Positions 18,765 to 26,007 of a stretch of 64,000 bases of DNA are shown piece after piece. Numbering within the stretch: position 1 is the stretch's first letter; each line of letters begins with the position of its first letter. The stretch is taken from contig JAQBNH010000007.1 of NCBI GenBank assembly GCA_028288705.1, positions 646,442 through 710,441 on the forward strand, in the 5' to 3' direction. The stretch comes from Ferruginibacter sp. (GTDB taxonomy: Bacteria; Bacteroidota; Bacteroidia; Chitinophagales; Chitinophagaceae). The notes below the pieces were generated by a model. That model made no database searches and had not been told where the DNA came from. It saw only the letters and a program-made list of their open reading frames with translations. The translations under genes and the position numbers were made by a program.

Positions 18765-19691
18765 TTATATGGGAACATTCAAGCCTGCGCCAACAATGGA
18801 TTTGAGCTGCAATGCCGGGGATTTCTTTTCTTTTCCAAAGATGCGCGTGTCATCGTCATATACCATATCAACCGACCAGTTGAAGGAAAATAATTTGTAC
18901 ACTTTCACAGTCAGCATATTAGTCATGTAGATATCAACGTTCCAGGGATTTTTGCGGTAGTTGCTGAACAAGTCCAGGCGCATCCGGTAATTAAAATTCT
19001 TCGTAAAATCTGCGTTGTAATTCAGCGTGGCAAATGCGCCCAGTTGATTGATGCTGCTTGCGCCGGTATCAACACCATACGCACCTTTAGCAGCCAGGCT
19101 GTCGTTTGTTACGATCACCCAACGGGAGGTAAGTGGCGAAACAAACATCGAAAATCTTTTCGAAGGCGTATAATCCAGCCCTTCACTTAACAGTACATAA
19201 CCAGGCGACAGGAAGCCGGACGAAACAGTTTTGGTTGTATCTGTATAACTATAACCATGTAAGAACTGTGTTCGGAAATTAAAGAGCGTCGTTAAGGTCA
19301 GCTTAGGAGCAAGGGAATAATTGTGTTTGGAAATGACATCGATCTTATCATCATTTTTGCGGGAACCAAGGCTGCTGGTTTTGATATAACCGAGGCCAAG
19401 TTCCATCGCATTATCCCAGGTAAATTTATTGTGTTTGTGTTTTGCAAATAAGATAAGCGCAGAGTTTACGCTTAGTGAAAATTCATCTCCGCCACCGGCC
19501 CAGTTACTGAGGCTTCCCTGGCCGAGCGTAAGCCGGTAATTTCCGCCAAATTTCCAACGCTTCACGCTGGTATCGGCTGCCAGTTTTTTTCCGAGCGTTG
19601 CCCACTCGAATTGTAAATTTTTAATCGTGTTGTCCTGGGCGGAAACGTATGAGAAAGTAAGAACAGATAAAACGACCAGAGATAATTTCAT
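18765..19691 (-). CDS. DUF3078 outer-membrane-like protein
   Basis: A 308-residue exported protein with a clear signal peptide (MKLSLVVLSVLTFSYVSAQ). The body alternates hydrophobic and polar residues in beta strands and carries the family pattern NWAGGGDEFSLSVNS with many aromatic strand ends, as in DUF3078 proteins of Bacteroidota. It probably forms an outer membrane beta barrel. No partner genes give a specific role. It ends against the bidirectional terminator at 18733-18760. Confidence 0.82.
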   Translation of the reverse strand: MKLSLVVLSVLTFSYVSAQDNTIKNLQFEWATLGKKLAADTSVKRWKFGGNYRLTLGQGSLSNWAGGGDEFSLSVNSALILFAKHKHNKFTWDNAMELGLGYIKTSSLGSRKNDDKIDVISKHNYSLAPKLTLTTLFNFRTQFLHGYSYTDTTKTVSSGFLSPGYVLLSEGLDYTPSKRFSMFVSPLTSRWVIVTNDSLAAKGAYGVDTGASSINQLGAFATLNYNADFTKNFNYRMRLDLFSNYRKNPWNVDIYMTNMLTVKVYKLFSFNWSVDMVYDDDTRIFGKEKKSPALQLKSIVGAGLNVPI

Positions 19692-19861
19692 TCGAAGAGA
19701 TTAGATGGTCTGGCAAATTTCGTTAACAATTTTTTTTAAACCGGCTTCATAATGTTAAAACACAGATGAAGAAAATGATCATATATACCAAGGAAATGGC
19801 GGATTGAATGGCTTGTCCGGGTTTTTTCATCTCAAGAATTTCCGGACAGTTAGTTCCGACG

Positions 19862-20248
19862 TTAGGAAAGTTCATTTTGGCCAAGTTCACGTGTCAGCTT
19901 CGTAAAGCCGATCACAGCACCGTCGTCATCATGTAATGCGGTGATCAGGATACTCCCCCAAAATATAGAACCGTCTCTACGGAGGCGGCGACCGATATGG
20001 CGGGCACGGCCTTCTTTTTTTGCATGCTCGATCAACTGTTCAGGCAAACCCGCCTGCCGATCTTGTGGTAAATAGAAGAGGCGAAAATTCTGCCCTAAAA
20101 TCTCAGTTTCTTTATAGCCTTTAATTTTTTCTGCACCAATATTCCAGCTCAGGATGGTGCCATCAATATCCATCAGGATGATAGCGTAGTCCTGCACTTC
20201 TGCGATCATTTGCCGGTGTAATTTTTCCAGTACCTCTTTTTTTTGCAT
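19862..20248 (-). CDS. Single-domain PAS protein
   Basis: A 128-residue protein consisting of one PAS domain (about residues 15-125: ILMDIDGTILSWNIGAEKIK, GYKETEILG, RLRRDGSIFWGSILITAL, GFTKLTREL). There is no output domain, so it probably acts by binding a ligand or partner protein. Unusually for this genome, an ideal Shine-Dalgarno sequence (AAGGAGG) lies 5 bases before the ATG. About 170 bases without a gene follow it on the downstream side; they contain only a weak inverted repeat (GTCCGG at 19815 with CCGGAC at 19842). Confidence 0.83.
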   Translation of the reverse strand: MQKKEVLEKLHRQMIAEVQDYAIILMDIDGTILSWNIGAEKIKGYKETEILGQNFRLFYLPQDRQAGLPEQLIEHAKKEGRARHIGRRLRRDGSIFWGSILITALHDDDGAVIGFTKLTRELGQNELS

Positions 20249-20253
20249 ATCAT

Positions 20254-20260
20254 CCTCCTT
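20254..20260 (-). promoter_or_regulatory. Canonical Shine-Dalgarno sequence of the PAS gene
   Basis: AAGGAGG on the minus strand, spaced 5 bases from the ATG at 20248. Nearly all other genes here lack such a site, as expected in Bacteroidota. Confidence 0.75.
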
Positions 20261-20469
20261 TACTGGAGTAAAAGTACGAAACCCGCCTAAGAGTTGTTTA
20301 ATAAAACTTAGCGATATAGGGTTCTGTTGTTGAACAACTTATTATGCCGGATGATGCCGAAGTACCGGTGACTGACGAAACATGGGCCTAAAATTACTTG
20401 CGTAAGAAAGGCTAATTCAGCCAACTTATACTATTTTCACGGATAATTAATCAGTACTCATCTTACTTT

Positions 20470-20577
20470 ATGGACGTTGTTTCACTTCAGCCCTCACTAA
20501 TTATTTGGTCGGTCATATGCCTAATCGGGCTGGTATTTATTGGTTACAAAGTCCTACGATTCTTATCCCGAAAATAA
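20470..20577 (+). CDS. Possible 35-residue single-pass membrane peptide
   Basis: A small ORF reading MDVVSLQPSLIIWSVICL and then a hydrophobic stretch followed by GYKVLRFLSRK. It has one transmembrane segment and a basic C-terminal tail, the form of many small bacterial membrane proteins. It lies in the 730-base stretch between the PAS gene and the Lrp regulator. No Shine-Dalgarno sequence is visible, which is normal here. The amphipathic layout and basic end suggest a real gene, but this length allows chance. Confidence 0.45.
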   Translation: MDVVSLQPSLIIWSVICLIGLVFIGYKVLRFLSRK

Positions 20578-20611
20578 CAAGAGGTAAGTCTCTGATGTGC
20601 GTTAGAGGCAC

Positions 20612-20651
20612 AAAAAAACCGTTAACATATTGATCACCAATACATTAACGG
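20612..20651 (-). terminator. Rho-independent terminator of the tRNA-like RNA
   Basis: On the minus strand a 7-bp stem (CCGTTAA paired with TTAACGG), extended by an inner TATTG/CAATA stem, is followed by seven T residues. It starts about 10 bases after the 3' end of the tRNA-like RNA. It marks the end of an independent minus-strand transcript. Confidence 0.88.
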
Positions 20652-20661
20652 TCTATTTAAG

Positions 20662-20832
20662 CTGTAGGGGAAGGGCTCGAACCTCCACGAGGCAGTTAGC
20701 TGTAGTACAAAGTTCGGTGGTCGACCCCGGTCGGTTCACTATTGCTAATGAACCGGCTCTATGCTACGTTTGTCCTGTTATCCTCACCCCCGAGACAAGA
20801 GGGTATGTCTGCCAAAATTTCATCACCCCACA
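20662..20832 (-). ncRNA. tRNA-like RNA: leucine-like cloverleaf, GUC anticodon, 100-nt variable region
   Basis: A 171-nt RNA on the minus strand folds as a complete tRNA. Acceptor stem, 7 pairs: 20826-20832 with 20663-20669. D stem, 3 pairs: 20821-20823 with 20805-20807, with a loop containing GG and closing A as in tRNA-Leu. Anticodon stem, 5 pairs: 20799-20803 with 20787-20791; loop TTGTCTC gives anticodon GUC at 20794-20796. T stem, 5 pairs: 20682-20686 with 20670-20674; loop TTCGAGC. U8, A14, G18, G19, A21 and G53-U54-U55-C56-x-A58 are all in place. The variable region spans 20687-20786 (about 15 nt is normal in class II tRNAs). It is closed by GAGG/CCTC and holds a 7-bp hairpin (20749-20755 with 20732-20738). 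The discriminator is G and CCA is not encoded. A -7 box and a terminator frame it. It could be a working tRNA, a decayed one, or a regulatory tRNA mimic. Confidence 0.72.
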
Positions 20833-20864
20833 ATATTCAGCTGATCTGTACCAGCTTGATAACA

Positions 20865-20872
20865 CAAAGATA
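20865..20872 (-). promoter_or_regulatory. -7 box (TATCTTTG) of the tRNA-like RNA
   Basis: The minus strand reads TATCTTTG, an exact match to the Bacteroidota -7 consensus TAnnTTTG, 32 bases before the cloverleaf begins. No clear -33 TTG is found at the usual distance. The predicted leader holds a small AGCTG/CAGCT hairpin. Confidence 0.65.
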
Positions 20873-20905
20873 CAGGGTTTGCACGTTTACTTAAAAATAA
20901 TTCAA

Positions 20906-20943
20906 CAAATATTTTGTAATTATAGAAATTATTCAAATATTTG
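20906..20943. promoter_or_regulatory. Paired AT-rich palindromes, candidate Lrp/AsnC operator
   Basis: CAAATATTTTG at 20906-20916 and CAAATATTTG at 20934-20943 are near-identical palindromes whose starts lie 28 bases apart. They sit between the promoter of the tRNA-like RNA and the start of the Lrp/AsnC gene at 20981. Lrp-type octamers often bind such repeated AT-rich sites, so autoregulation and control of the RNA are plausible. Confidence 0.4.
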
Positions 20944-20980
20944 CTGATAACATTGAAACATAACTAAAATTAGCTTCTCT

Positions 20981-21454
20981 ATGGCGGCAAAATTGAATCT
21001 TGACAAACTTGATCTGCAGATCATTCATGCAATGATGGAAAATGCGGAAATATCTTATGCAGAGTTAGGAAAAAAATTATTTGTCAGCGGGGGAACCATT
21101 CACGTGCGCATTAAAAAACTGCAGGAGTTTAATATCGTGAAAGGTACAAGGCTGAGCGTCGATCTCAAATTACTGGGTTATGATATTACCGCATTCGTGG
21201 GCATTTACCTGGAAAAAAGTTCTCTGTATGATGCAGTTGCTAAAGACCTGATGAAAATTCCCGAGATCATCCGCCTCAATTATATCACGGGTAATTACAG
21301 CATGTTTATCGAGATCGTTTGTAAAGATATCAGCCAGCTCCGGTATGTCTTGCATGATGAATTGCAAAAGATAAAAGGCATTGAACGCACCGAAACTTTC
21401 ATTTCCCTCGAAGAAGGATTTATCCGGAACGTTCCGGTAGCGCCGGCTGAATAG
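20981..21454 (+). CDS. Lrp/AsnC family transcriptional regulator
   Basis: A 157-residue regulator. The N-terminal winged helix (LDKLDLQIIHAMMENAEIS then ELGKKLFVSGGTIHVRIKKL) binds DNA, and a C-terminal RAM-like alpha/beta domain (about residues 70-150) would bind an amino acid and form oligomers. Length and domain order are normal. It is divergent from the tRNA-like RNA across about 110 bases that carry two AT-rich palindromes. It is convergent with the ABC permease, whose stop follows its own without a gap. Confidence 0.9.
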   Translation: MAAKLNLDKLDLQIIHAMMENAEISYAELGKKLFVSGGTIHVRIKKLQEFNIVKGTRLSVDLKLLGYDITAFVGIYLEKSSLYDAVAKDLMKIPEIIRLNYITGNYSMFIEIVCKDISQLRYVLHDELQKIKGIERTETFISLEEGFIRNVPVAPAE

Positions 21455-22561
21455 TTATTCCGCTGACCGCACATCAACCGCATCACGCAAGCCATTTCCC
21501 AACAGGTTAAAAGCCAGGACCAACAGCATAATTGCGAAGCCAGGAATTAAGGCGAGTAATGGATTGTGGGTGATGATAAAATTGTAATTCTCTTTGATCA
21601 TCAATCCCCAGCTTGGTTGCGGCGGCTGAACGCCGATCCCTAAAAAACTCAGACCTGCTTCTACAATAATGGCCGTAGCAAAATTTCCGGCAGCGATTAC
21701 CATCAACGGACCCAGAATATTCGGCAAAATATGGCGCAGGATGATCCTGCCATCCGGGTAGCCTAAAGCTTTTGCCGCCTGCACGTATTCCATTTCTTTT
21801 AAGGCCAGCACCTGCCCGCGCACCAGCCTCGCCACACTTACCCAAAGGGTTAATCCAACGCCAATAAAGATCTGCCAGAAGCCTTTGCCGAGCGCCATCG
21901 TAATCGCAAATACGAGTAACAGCGTTGGGATACTCCAGGTAACATTCACCAGCCACATGATCATTTCGTCTATCCAGCCACGATAGTAGCCAGCCAGCGC
22001 ACCCAGTAAAATGCCCAGCGTTAAAGAGATGAGTACAGCAATCAATCCAACGGCAAGGCTCACCCTTGTGCCAATGAGCAGGCGGCTTAGTATATCACGC
22101 CCAAATGCATCCGTACCCAGCCAGTATTTTTTTGTAATGATCAGCGAGGATAACTTGCCGGGTTGGTTATTGGTTAAGCTGTTTACAGAATAACGTTGCT
22201 GAACAGAAGTATCCTCATCTACATATTTATTCACCGTAAGCACATCACCGGAAATATCGTAGCCTTTGATCGGCAGGTATTGAAACGCCGGCCGCTTGCC
22301 ATTAATCAACGTGCTGATAAAGTTTTGAGAAGAATAGGTATTATTCGGGATCATCAAAAACTGCTGCGTAAACCCGGGTTTTTTGGCCTGTATCTCCACT
22401 GTTTGCAAATCTGCATTGGGGCTATTATCCGGAGCCAGCCAATAACCAAATAAGGCGACCAAAAAAGAAAGCATGATAATGACCAGGCCGGCAAACGCGA
22501 GCTTATTTTTTTTTAAGCGCTGCCATGCCTGGGCCGAAAATGAAAAAGATCGCGTGGACAT
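21455..22561 (-). CDS. ABC transporter permease, OppC/DppC type
   Basis: A 368-residue inner membrane permease of the peptide/nickel ABC importer family. The N-terminal OppC segment (FSAQAWQRLKKNKLAFAGLV) is followed by the first helix, an extracytoplasmic insertion of about 140 residues, and five more helices. The EAA-like motif EYVQAAKALGYPDGRIILRHILPN contacts the ATPase. An upstream in-frame ATG at 22672 lies inside mqo, so the ATG at 22561 is chosen. The OppB, OppD, OppF and substrate-binding genes are not next to it; they must be elsewhere if it functions. Confidence 0.88.
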   Translation of the reverse strand: MSTRSFSFSAQAWQRLKKNKLAFAGLVIIMLSFLVALFGYWLAPDNSPNADLQTVEIQAKKPGFTQQFLMIPNNTYSSQNFISTLINGKRPAFQYLPIKGYDISGDVLTVNKYVDEDTSVQQRYSVNSLTNNQPGKLSSLIITKKYWLGTDAFGRDILSRLLIGTRVSLAVGLIAVLISLTLGILLGALAGYYRGWIDEMIMWLVNVTWSIPTLLLVFAITMALGKGFWQIFIGVGLTLWVSVARLVRGQVLALKEMEYVQAAKALGYPDGRIILRHILPNILGPLMVIAAGNFATAIIVEAGLSFLGIGVQPPQPSWGLMIKENYNFIITHNPLLALIPGFAIMLLVLAFNLLGNGLRDAVDVRSAE

Positions 22562-22586
22562 GCTGTAAAATACAACTTCATTTGAT

Positions 22587-24077
22587 TCAATAATGTTCGA
22601 GGCCCAGGATGCTTCCCGAATACGCACGCACCGAGGCGCAAAGTTCGGGATCATTGCTAAGCGATTGACCATAAGACGGCAGTAATTCTTTCAATTTCGC
22701 CTGCCATGATGCTGAAGATAATTTTTCCGGGAAACATTTTTCGATCACATCCAGCATGGCGGAAACAGCCGTAGACGCACCAGGTGAAGCACCCAGCAAG
22801 GCGGCTATCGATCCATCAGCGGAAGCAACAATTTCTGTCCCGAATTCCAAAATGCCGCCTTCCTCCTTATCTTTTTTAATAACCTGCACACGCTGGCCGG
22901 CGATCGCCAGTTCCCAATCTTCGGCCTGCGCCTCGGGAAAATATTCTTTAAGTGCTTCGATACGGTCGCCCATTGACTGGCTAACCTGTTGCACTAAATA
23001 TTTTGTAAGCGACAGGTTATGCCAGCCCGCTGAAAGCATCGGAAAAATATTATCCCATTCAATTGACCGTGGCAGATCAAGGAAGGAACCATTCTTTAAA
23101 AACTTTGTAGAAAAGCCGGCGTACGGGCCAAACAATAATTCTTTTTTTCCGTCGATAACCCTTGTATCCAGGTGCGGCACGCTCATGGGCGGTGCACCAA
23201 CAGATGCTTTGCCATACACTTTGGCGCGATGCTTTTCAATCACGGTTTCATTAAGGCATCGCAGCCATTGACCGCTAATTGGGAAGCCCCCATAACCTTC
23301 TGCCTCCGGTATATTTGATTTCTCCAGCAAGGGCAGGGAACCACCGCCTGCACCAATAAATACAAACCCGGAATGAATGATACGCTTCTCTTTCCTGATC
23401 AGGTCTTTCACTGTGATCTCCCAGCTATTGTCTGCTGCGCGTTCAATATCCCTGATCTCATGTCCAAGAAAAAGTTGCACGCCATCGCGGCGATCCAGAT
23501 GATGCATCATTGCCCGCGTAAGGTTTCCGAAATTCACATCAGTTCCTAATGCCATCCTTGTACCTGCTACGCGTTCTCCCGGATCCCGGCCTTCCATCAC
23601 CAATGGCATCCAGCTTTGCAATGTATCCACATCCTCGCTGTATTCCATGCCGGCGAACAACGGATTTGCGGTTAGGGCCGCATGGCGCTTTTTAAGGAAG
23701 GCAACATTTTCTTCTCCCCACACAAAACTTACATGCGGAACATTATTGATGAAATTATTCGGGTCTTTTACAAAATATCGCTGAACCAGCCAGGCCCAGA
23801 ATTGTTTTGATTCTTCAAACGATTCTGCAATTTTAATGGCTTTGCTGATATCAATATGCCCATCTTCTTTCTCGGGTGTATAATTTAATTCGCAGAAAGC
23901 TGAATGTCCCGTTCCGGCATTGTTCCACCCGTCGCTACTCTCAGCCGCCACTTCGGGTAAGCGCTCATATATATGAATTTGCAGGGATGGATCCAGTTCT
24001 TTTAATAAGACCGCAAGGGTTGCCGTCATAATTCCGGCGCCGATCATTGTTACGTCTGGCGAAAGATTTTGTCGCAT
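22587..24077 (-). CDS. mqo: Malate:quinone oxidoreductase
   Basis: A 496-residue FAD-dependent membrane-associated enzyme that oxidises malate to oxaloacetate and reduces the quinone pool, feeding the respiratory chain. The FAD-binding start (DVTMIGAGIMTATLAVLLKE) and the family motif WNNAGTGHSAFCELNYTP are present. The length is normal. It follows aat by one base on the same strand, so translation may be coupled. No NAD-binding malate dehydrogenase is seen nearby. Confidence 0.95.
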   Translation of the reverse strand: MRQNLSPDVTMIGAGIMTATLAVLLKELDPSLQIHIYERLPEVAAESSDGWNNAGTGHSAFCELNYTPEKEDGHIDISKAIKIAESFEESKQFWAWLVQRYFVKDPNNFINNVPHVSFVWGEENVAFLKKRHAALTANPLFAGMEYSEDVDTLQSWMPLVMEGRDPGERVAGTRMALGTDVNFGNLTRAMMHHLDRRDGVQLFLGHEIRDIERAADNSWEITVKDLIRKEKRIIHSGFVFIGAGGGSLPLLEKSNIPEAEGYGGFPISGQWLRCLNETVIEKHRAKVYGKASVGAPPMSVPHLDTRVIDGKKELLFGPYAGFSTKFLKNGSFLDLPRSIEWDNIFPMLSAGWHNLSLTKYLVQQVSQSMGDRIEALKEYFPEAQAEDWELAIAGQRVQVIKKDKEEGGILEFGTEIVASADGSIAALLGASPGASTAVSAMLDVIEKCFPEKLSSASWQAKLKELLPSYGQSLSNDPELCASVRAYSGSILGLEHY

Positions 24078-24078
24078 A

Positions 24079-24708
24079 TTATTTCTGTTGTAAGAGTTGA
24101 AGGTATTCGGCTTGCGGGATCATCTCGGCACCAAGGCTTAATAGGTGATCGTTCGGCACCTGGCAATCCAGCAGCCTGAATTTTCCGCTTTTACATAACC
24201 ATATTAATGCCGCTTTTGACGCGTTGCTTTTTTTACTGAACATACTTTCGCCACAAAACACGCCATTGATCACGAGCCCGTACATACCGCCAATCAATGC
24301 GCCACTTTCCCAAACTTCGATGCTTTGGGCAACGCCAAGATGATGCAGGTGGATATAAGCAGCTTTCATTTCTTCATTGATCCAGGTACCCTGTTGGTCT
24401 TTGCGCAGAACAGTACTGCATGCATTAATCACCGCGGCAAAATCGCTGTTCATATAAATCTCAAATGCAGGGCGCTTGAACAGCTTATTCATGCTCTTGC
24501 TCACATGCACTTTATCAGGAAAAATGACACAACGTTCGTGCGGGGCATACCAAAGAACCGGCGGTTCGTCATACCAGGGAAAAATGCCATTCTCGTATGC
24601 CAGGATCAATCGCTCCGCACTGAGGTCAGCACCAATAGCGAGCAGCCCATCTTCATTTGCCAGAGACGGATGCGGAAATACCAGTTCATCAACTAGTTGA
24701 AATACCAT
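24079..24708 (-). CDS. aat: Leucyl/phenylalanyl-tRNA--protein transferase
   Basis: A 209-residue enzyme that adds Leu or Phe from aminoacyl-tRNA to N-terminal Arg or Lys of proteins, marking them for ClpS/ClpAP degradation. The motif GIFPWYDEPPVLWYAPHERC near residue 42 is diagnostic, and GGMYGL and ESMFSKKSNASKAAL follow. The length is normal for the family. It lies between the glycosyltransferase and mqo genes with almost no spacing. Confidence 0.93.
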   Translation of the reverse strand: MVFQLVDELVFPHPSLANEDGLLAIGADLSAERLILAYENGIFPWYDEPPVLWYAPHERCVIFPDKVHVSKSMNKLFKRPAFEIYMNSDFAAVINACSTVLRKDQQGTWINEEMKAAYIHLHHLGVAQSIEVWESGALIGGMYGLVINGVFCGESMFSKKSNASKAALIWLCKSGKFRLLDCQVPNDHLLSLGAEMIPQAEYLQLLQQK

Positions 24709-24711
24709 GGA

Positions 24712-25878
24712 TCATTTTACATTTCTTCCTTTCCAGCGGTAATGGCCAAATTTGCCCAACCAACCAGCAATAACCGTATAAATAATATGGAATGGCTGCG
24801 CCAGCGGAAATAACCACAATAATTGTTGCTTTTTGAAAAATACGGCGACGGGATAAAGGAAAAATAACTCGATCAGCGTTTTTAAGAGCAACAACAGGAG
24901 CCAATAACCCAAAACGCCAATCTGTGCTTTATCGTTAAAAACACTGCGGCCAAACATAGCCGTTATGGGGATGATCAGCAGCAGCAAATTCAGCAAATAC
25001 ACTAATAACAGAACCGGGAGAATTTTGTTATCCTGGTATTTATCTGCCTTGCTCGCCCAGCGGATTCGTTGGTTGAAAAATTCCCTGATCGTTTCTACAG
25101 GGGCGGTTTGTATAATCACTTCAGGCGATTTGATAAAGGCGATACCTTCGGGATTTTTCTTTGCAATTTTATGTAAGAGCAGCATGTCGTCACCACTGGC
25201 AATCAGGTCAATTCCCTGGAAGCCATTTACCTCATGGAAAGCTTTTTTGGTGTAAGCCATGTTTGCGCCATTACACATACTGTTTAATTTCAACTGAACA
25301 GCAGCCCCGGTAATTCCCTGCAACGTCATGAAATCCAAAGCCTGGAAGATCTCAATTGCGCGGTTGCTGCAATTGATTGATACCGGCATAACAATCAGTT
25401 CGGGCTGGTATCTGTGGTAGAAATTGCCGATCGTTTGCAACCAGTTGTTACCGGCAATACAATCTGCGTCCGTTGTAACGATTAGTTCGCCACGGCTTTG
25501 GCTGATACCGGTTTCAATGGCTTTCTTCTTGTAGGAATTGATCCCGCCTGCAGGAACAAAATCTTTCAGATGAAGAATCTTTACATTTGAAAATGAACTT
25601 GCATAGGCTACCGTGTTATCAGTGGAATGATCATCTACAAGAATGATTTCAAATAAATTTTGCGGGTAGGATTGGTTGCTCAGCGACTTAAGCAATAGTG
25701 GTAAATGCAATTCTTCATTGCGTGCCGGAATAATAACAGAGATAAAAGGCAACGCTGATTCTGCAGCATCTAATGCCGGTTTATAACGCGGCAACCTGAT
25801 CCAGCCGGTTCGATAATACAGTAACAGGAAGCTATAAATGATCAGTAAAATAAAAGAAATAAGCAGGAGTGCTGTCAT
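24712..25878 (-). CDS. Family 2 glycosyltransferase, membrane-bound
   Basis: A 388-residue processive-type GT2. One N-terminal helix is followed by the GT-A domain: SVIIPARNEELHLPLLLKSL, the DDHSTDN nucleotide-sugar motif, TDADC for the metal-binding aspartates, and the QRIRW signature near residue 270. Three or four C-terminal helices follow. This arrangement fits enzymes that make surface polysaccharides or glycolipids. The substrate cannot be read from sequence. It is the first gene of the unit with aat, mqo and the permease. Confidence 0.87.
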   Translation of the reverse strand: MTALLLISFILLIIYSFLLLYYRTGWIRLPRYKPALDAAESALPFISVIIPARNEELHLPLLLKSLSNQSYPQNLFEIILVDDHSTDNTVAYASSFSNVKILHLKDFVPAGGINSYKKKAIETGISQSRGELIVTTDADCIAGNNWLQTIGNFYHRYQPELIVMPVSINCSNRAIEIFQALDFMTLQGITGAAVQLKLNSMCNGANMAYTKKAFHEVNGFQGIDLIASGDDMLLLHKIAKKNPEGIAFIKSPEVIIQTAPVETIREFFNQRIRWASKADKYQDNKILPVLLLVYLLNLLLLIIPITAMFGRSVFNDKAQIGVLGYWLLLLLLKTLIELFFLYPVAVFFKKQQLLWLFPLAQPFHIIYTVIAGWLGKFGHYRWKGRNVK

Positions 25879-25988
25879 ATTGCTGCTTCAGAAAATGGCT
25901 GTACCGTTCAATTGTTTATCCGCCTTTTCAGCCGGTTGAAGGAAACAAAAATAAATTTTAATGAACGAAAATAATTATTATCTTTATG

Positions 25989-26006
25989 TAGTTGCATAAA
26001 CAACTA
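25989..26006 (+). promoter_or_regulatory. MarR-type operator overlapping the marR start region
   Basis: A perfect inverted repeat, TAGTTG-CATAAA-CAACTA, ends one base before the marR start codon. Just upstream is TATCTTTA (25979-25986), close to the -7 consensus, so the predicted transcription start falls inside the repeat. This is the expected layout for an autorepressed MarR gene. Confidence 0.7.
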
Positions 26007-26007
26007 T

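Noticed and set aside
19815..19847. Terminator after the PAS gene
   Set aside because: GTCCGG/CCGGAC pairs around a 21-base loop and lacks a following T tract, so the evidence is too weak.
20662..20832. tmRNA or a tRNA with a group I intron
   Set aside because: An anticodon arm is present and there is no tag reading frame, which rules out tmRNA. The extra sequence is in the variable region, not the anticodon loop, and is too short for a group I intron.
20630..20947. A 105-codon plus-strand reading frame over the tRNA-like RNA
   Set aside because: Its sequence lies over the cloverleaf and terminator of the opposite strand and its translation looks random.
22562..22672. Longer N-terminus for the ABC permease
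   Set aside because: It would overlap the mqo coding end and adds residues that do not fit the OppC start; the ATG at 22561 precedes the family sequence.
22756..23271. A 171-codon plus-strand frame inside mqo
   Set aside because: It is antisense to conserved mqo sequence and lacks any family pattern.
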